A stretch of 64,000 bases of DNA, taken from Gammaproteobacteria bacterium HGW-Gammaproteobacteria-11. GTDB lineage: Bacteria; Pseudomonadota; Gammaproteobacteria; Pseudomonadales; Pseudomonadaceae. The stretch is taken from contig PGZJ01000008.1 in the NCBI GenBank assembly GCA_002840055.1, forward strand, positions 62,001-126,000, in the 5' to 3' direction. Positions 62,781 to 64,000 of the stretch are shown one piece after another. The translations under genes were made by a program, and so were the position numbers. Every line of letters starts with the position of its first letter. Position 1 is the first letter of the stretch. Below the pieces are notes generated by a model. The model was not told where the DNA came from. It saw nothing but the letters and a program-made list of their open reading frames with translations, and made no database searches.

Positions 62781-63917
62781 TTGTCCAAGCCAGCCATTCT
62801 CGCCCTTGCCGACGGTAGCATTTTCCGCGGCCAGGCCATCGGCGCCGACGGCCACAGTGTCGGCGAGGTCGTGTTCAATACGGCCATGACCGGTTATCAG
62901 GAGATCCTCACCGATCCGTCCTACTCCCGCCAAATTGTTACCCTGACCTATCCGCATATCGGTAATACCGGCGTCACTCCGGAGGATGTCGAGTCTGCTC
63001 AGGTGCATGCCGCTGGTCTGGTCATTCGTGATCTGCCGCTGCTGGCCAGTAGCTGGCGCTGCAAGCAGCCACTGGATGCCTACCTGCGTGACAACAATGT
63101 GGTTGCGATTGCCGATATCGATACCCGTCGCCTGACGCGCATTTTGCGCGAGAAGGGTTCGCAGAACGGTTGCATCATGGCCGGTGACGACATCAGTGAA
63201 GCCCGTGCGCTGGAGCTGGCGCGCGGATTCCCGGGACTCAAGGGCATGGACCTGGCCAAGGAAGTCAGCGTCAAGCAGCCTTACCAGTGGCGCTCCACGG
63301 TCTGGGATCTGGCCACCGACAGCCATGCCGAGCTAGCCGATGCCGATCTGCCCTACCATGTCGTGGCTTATGATTATGGGGTCAAGTACAACATCCTGCG
63401 CATGCTCGTGGCGCGCGGTTGCCGCCTCACTGTGGTGCCGGCGCAGACCAGCGCCGCCGAGGTGCTGGCGTTGAATCCGGACGGCGTGTTCCTGTCCAAC
63501 GGCCCGGGCGATCCGGAACCCTGCGACTATGCCATTCAGGCGATCAAGGACGTGCTGGAAACCGATATCCCGGTCTTCGGCATCTGTCTGGGTCATCAAC
63601 TGTTGGCGCTGGCATCCGGTGCCAAGACCCTGAAAATGGGTCACGGCCACCACGGCGCCAACCACCCGGTTCAGGATCTGGATAGCGGCGTAGTGATGAT
63701 CACCAGCCAGAACCACGGTTTTGCCGTGGATGAAACCAGTCTGCCGGCGACCCTGCGAGCCACCCACAAGTCGCTGTTCGACGGCACGTTGCAGGGTATT
63801 GAGCGCACGGACAAAGCCGCCTTCAGCTTCCAGGGTCACCCTGAGGCCAGTCCCGGTCCGCACGATGTGGCACCCCTGTTTGATCGTTTCATCGATGCCA
63901 TGGCCAAGCGCCGCTGA
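62781..63917 (+). CDS. carA: Carbamoyl-phosphate synthase small (glutaminase) subunit
   Basis: This 378-residue protein has N-terminal [19 protein letters not shown]...[21 protein letters not shown], and a class I glutamine amidotransferase domain with the nucleophile Cys in [15 protein letters not shown] and the His-Glu pair in [13 protein letters not shown]. It supplies ammonia from glutamine to CarB for arginine and pyrimidine synthesis. The start is TTG at 62781, with GGAGG 6 bp upstream; the frame is open further upstream but lacks homology. carB follows after 24 bp. Confidence 0.98.
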   Translation: MSKPAILALADGSIFRGQAIGADGHSVGEVVFNTAMTGYQEILTDPSYSRQIVTLTYPHIGNTGVTPEDVESAQVHAAGLVIRDLPLLASSWRCKQPLDAYLRDNNVVAIADIDTRRLTRILREKGSQNGCIMAGDDISEARALELARGFPGLKGMDLAKEVSVKQPYQWRSTVWDLATDSHAELADADLPYHVVAYDYGVKYNILRMLVARGCRLTVVPAQTSAAEVLALNPDGVFLSNGPGDPEPCDYAIQAIKDVLETDIPVFGICLGHQLLALASGAKTLKMGHGHHGANHPVQDLDSGVVMITSQNHGFAVDETSLPATLRATHKSLFDGTLQGIERTDKAAFSFQGHPEASPGPHDVAPLFDRFIDAMAKRR

Positions 63918-63941
63918 GCCCCCAAGGATTTGTAGACGACT

Positions 63942-64000
63942 ATGCCAAAACGTACAGACATCAAAAGCATTCTGATCCTCGGCGCCGGTCCTATCGTGAT
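63942..64000 (+). CDS. carB: Carbamoyl-phosphate synthase large subunit (5' end only)
   Basis: The first 19 codons are visible: MPKRTDIKSILILGAGPIV, the CarB N-terminus with its Gly-rich first nucleotide-binding loop. The gene (about 1070 codons) continues beyond the right edge. AAGGA lies upstream. Confidence 0.95.
   Translation, partial: MPKRTDIKSILILGAGPIV

Overview
The window is chromosomal DNA of a Pseudomonas-lineage gammaproteobacterium. The strongest evidence is the right-hand block ssrA-smpB / ratA-rnfH / bamE / fur / recN / grpE-dnaK-dnaJ-dapB / carA-carB, which is the housekeeping order of Pseudomonas and close relatives, and the tmRNA tag ANDDNYALAA. A MexEF-OprN-type pump, a YajD HNH protein and a valine-catabolism operon agree with this. 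Species cannot be fixed from sequence alone; a Halopseudomonas-like organism is possible.

Layout. 1-2.9 kb: a 3'-truncated YcaQ-type winged-helix gene (minus, running off the left edge) and an exported alpha/beta hydrolase. 3.0-6.8 kb: an AT-richer accessory islet with a colicin E3-type 16S rRNase bacteriocin and its immunity gene, diverging from two unrecognised genes that each carry an R-x4/5-H motif reminiscent of HEPN RNases. 6.8-10.8 kb: methyltransferase, LysR regulator with divergent VOC-GST genes, methionine aminopeptidase with a ParD-like gene. 11.0-14.6 kb: a metal (probably nickel) module: NreB/NrsD-like exporter plus CsoR/InrS-type repressor, divergent from a His-rich exported protein, a HupE/UreJ-like permease and a membrane-anchor protein. 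14.7-15.5 kb: an isoprenylcysteine-methyltransferase-like gene beside a decayed dsbA fragment and a remnant of the methyltransferase start seen at 7.5 kb. 15.5-22.6 kb: AraC regulator divergent from a complete RND tripartite pump.

22.6-30.3 kb: NADAR protein, atypical signal peptidase, and a tightly overlapping five-gene operon (TolC-HlyD-two ABC-2 permeases-amidohydrolase) with no ATPase. 30.5-38.8 kb: sulfotransferase, DUF3185, GDPD, PhoD-like phosphatase, YajD, spermidine-synthase-like protein, PaaG-like crotonase and unknown envelope proteins. 38.9-42.6 kb: valine-degradation operon (mmsB, 3-hydroxyisobutyryl-CoA hydrolase, acyl-CoA dehydrogenase) plus a coupled methyltransferase. 42.9-50.6 kb: lipoproteins, a DUF2946-TonB receptor-PepSY metal-uptake operon, an AraC regulator and an exported M20 amidohydrolase.

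50.7-52.2 kb: ssrA on the minus strand, with an imperfect copy of its 3' end and terminator about 1.07 kb away; the two copies bracket a NYN-domain nuclease gene, the layout of a small integrated element. 52.4-64 kb: the housekeeping block, with two well-formed sigma-32 promoters (before grpE and dnaK), TTG-started carA behind a terminator-like leader, and a striking oddity: the 3' end of recN runs into 14 perfect copies of a 7-bp repeat, giving RecN a 57-residue Cys-rich tail.

Most calls rest on motif recognition by eye; no database or structure search was possible.
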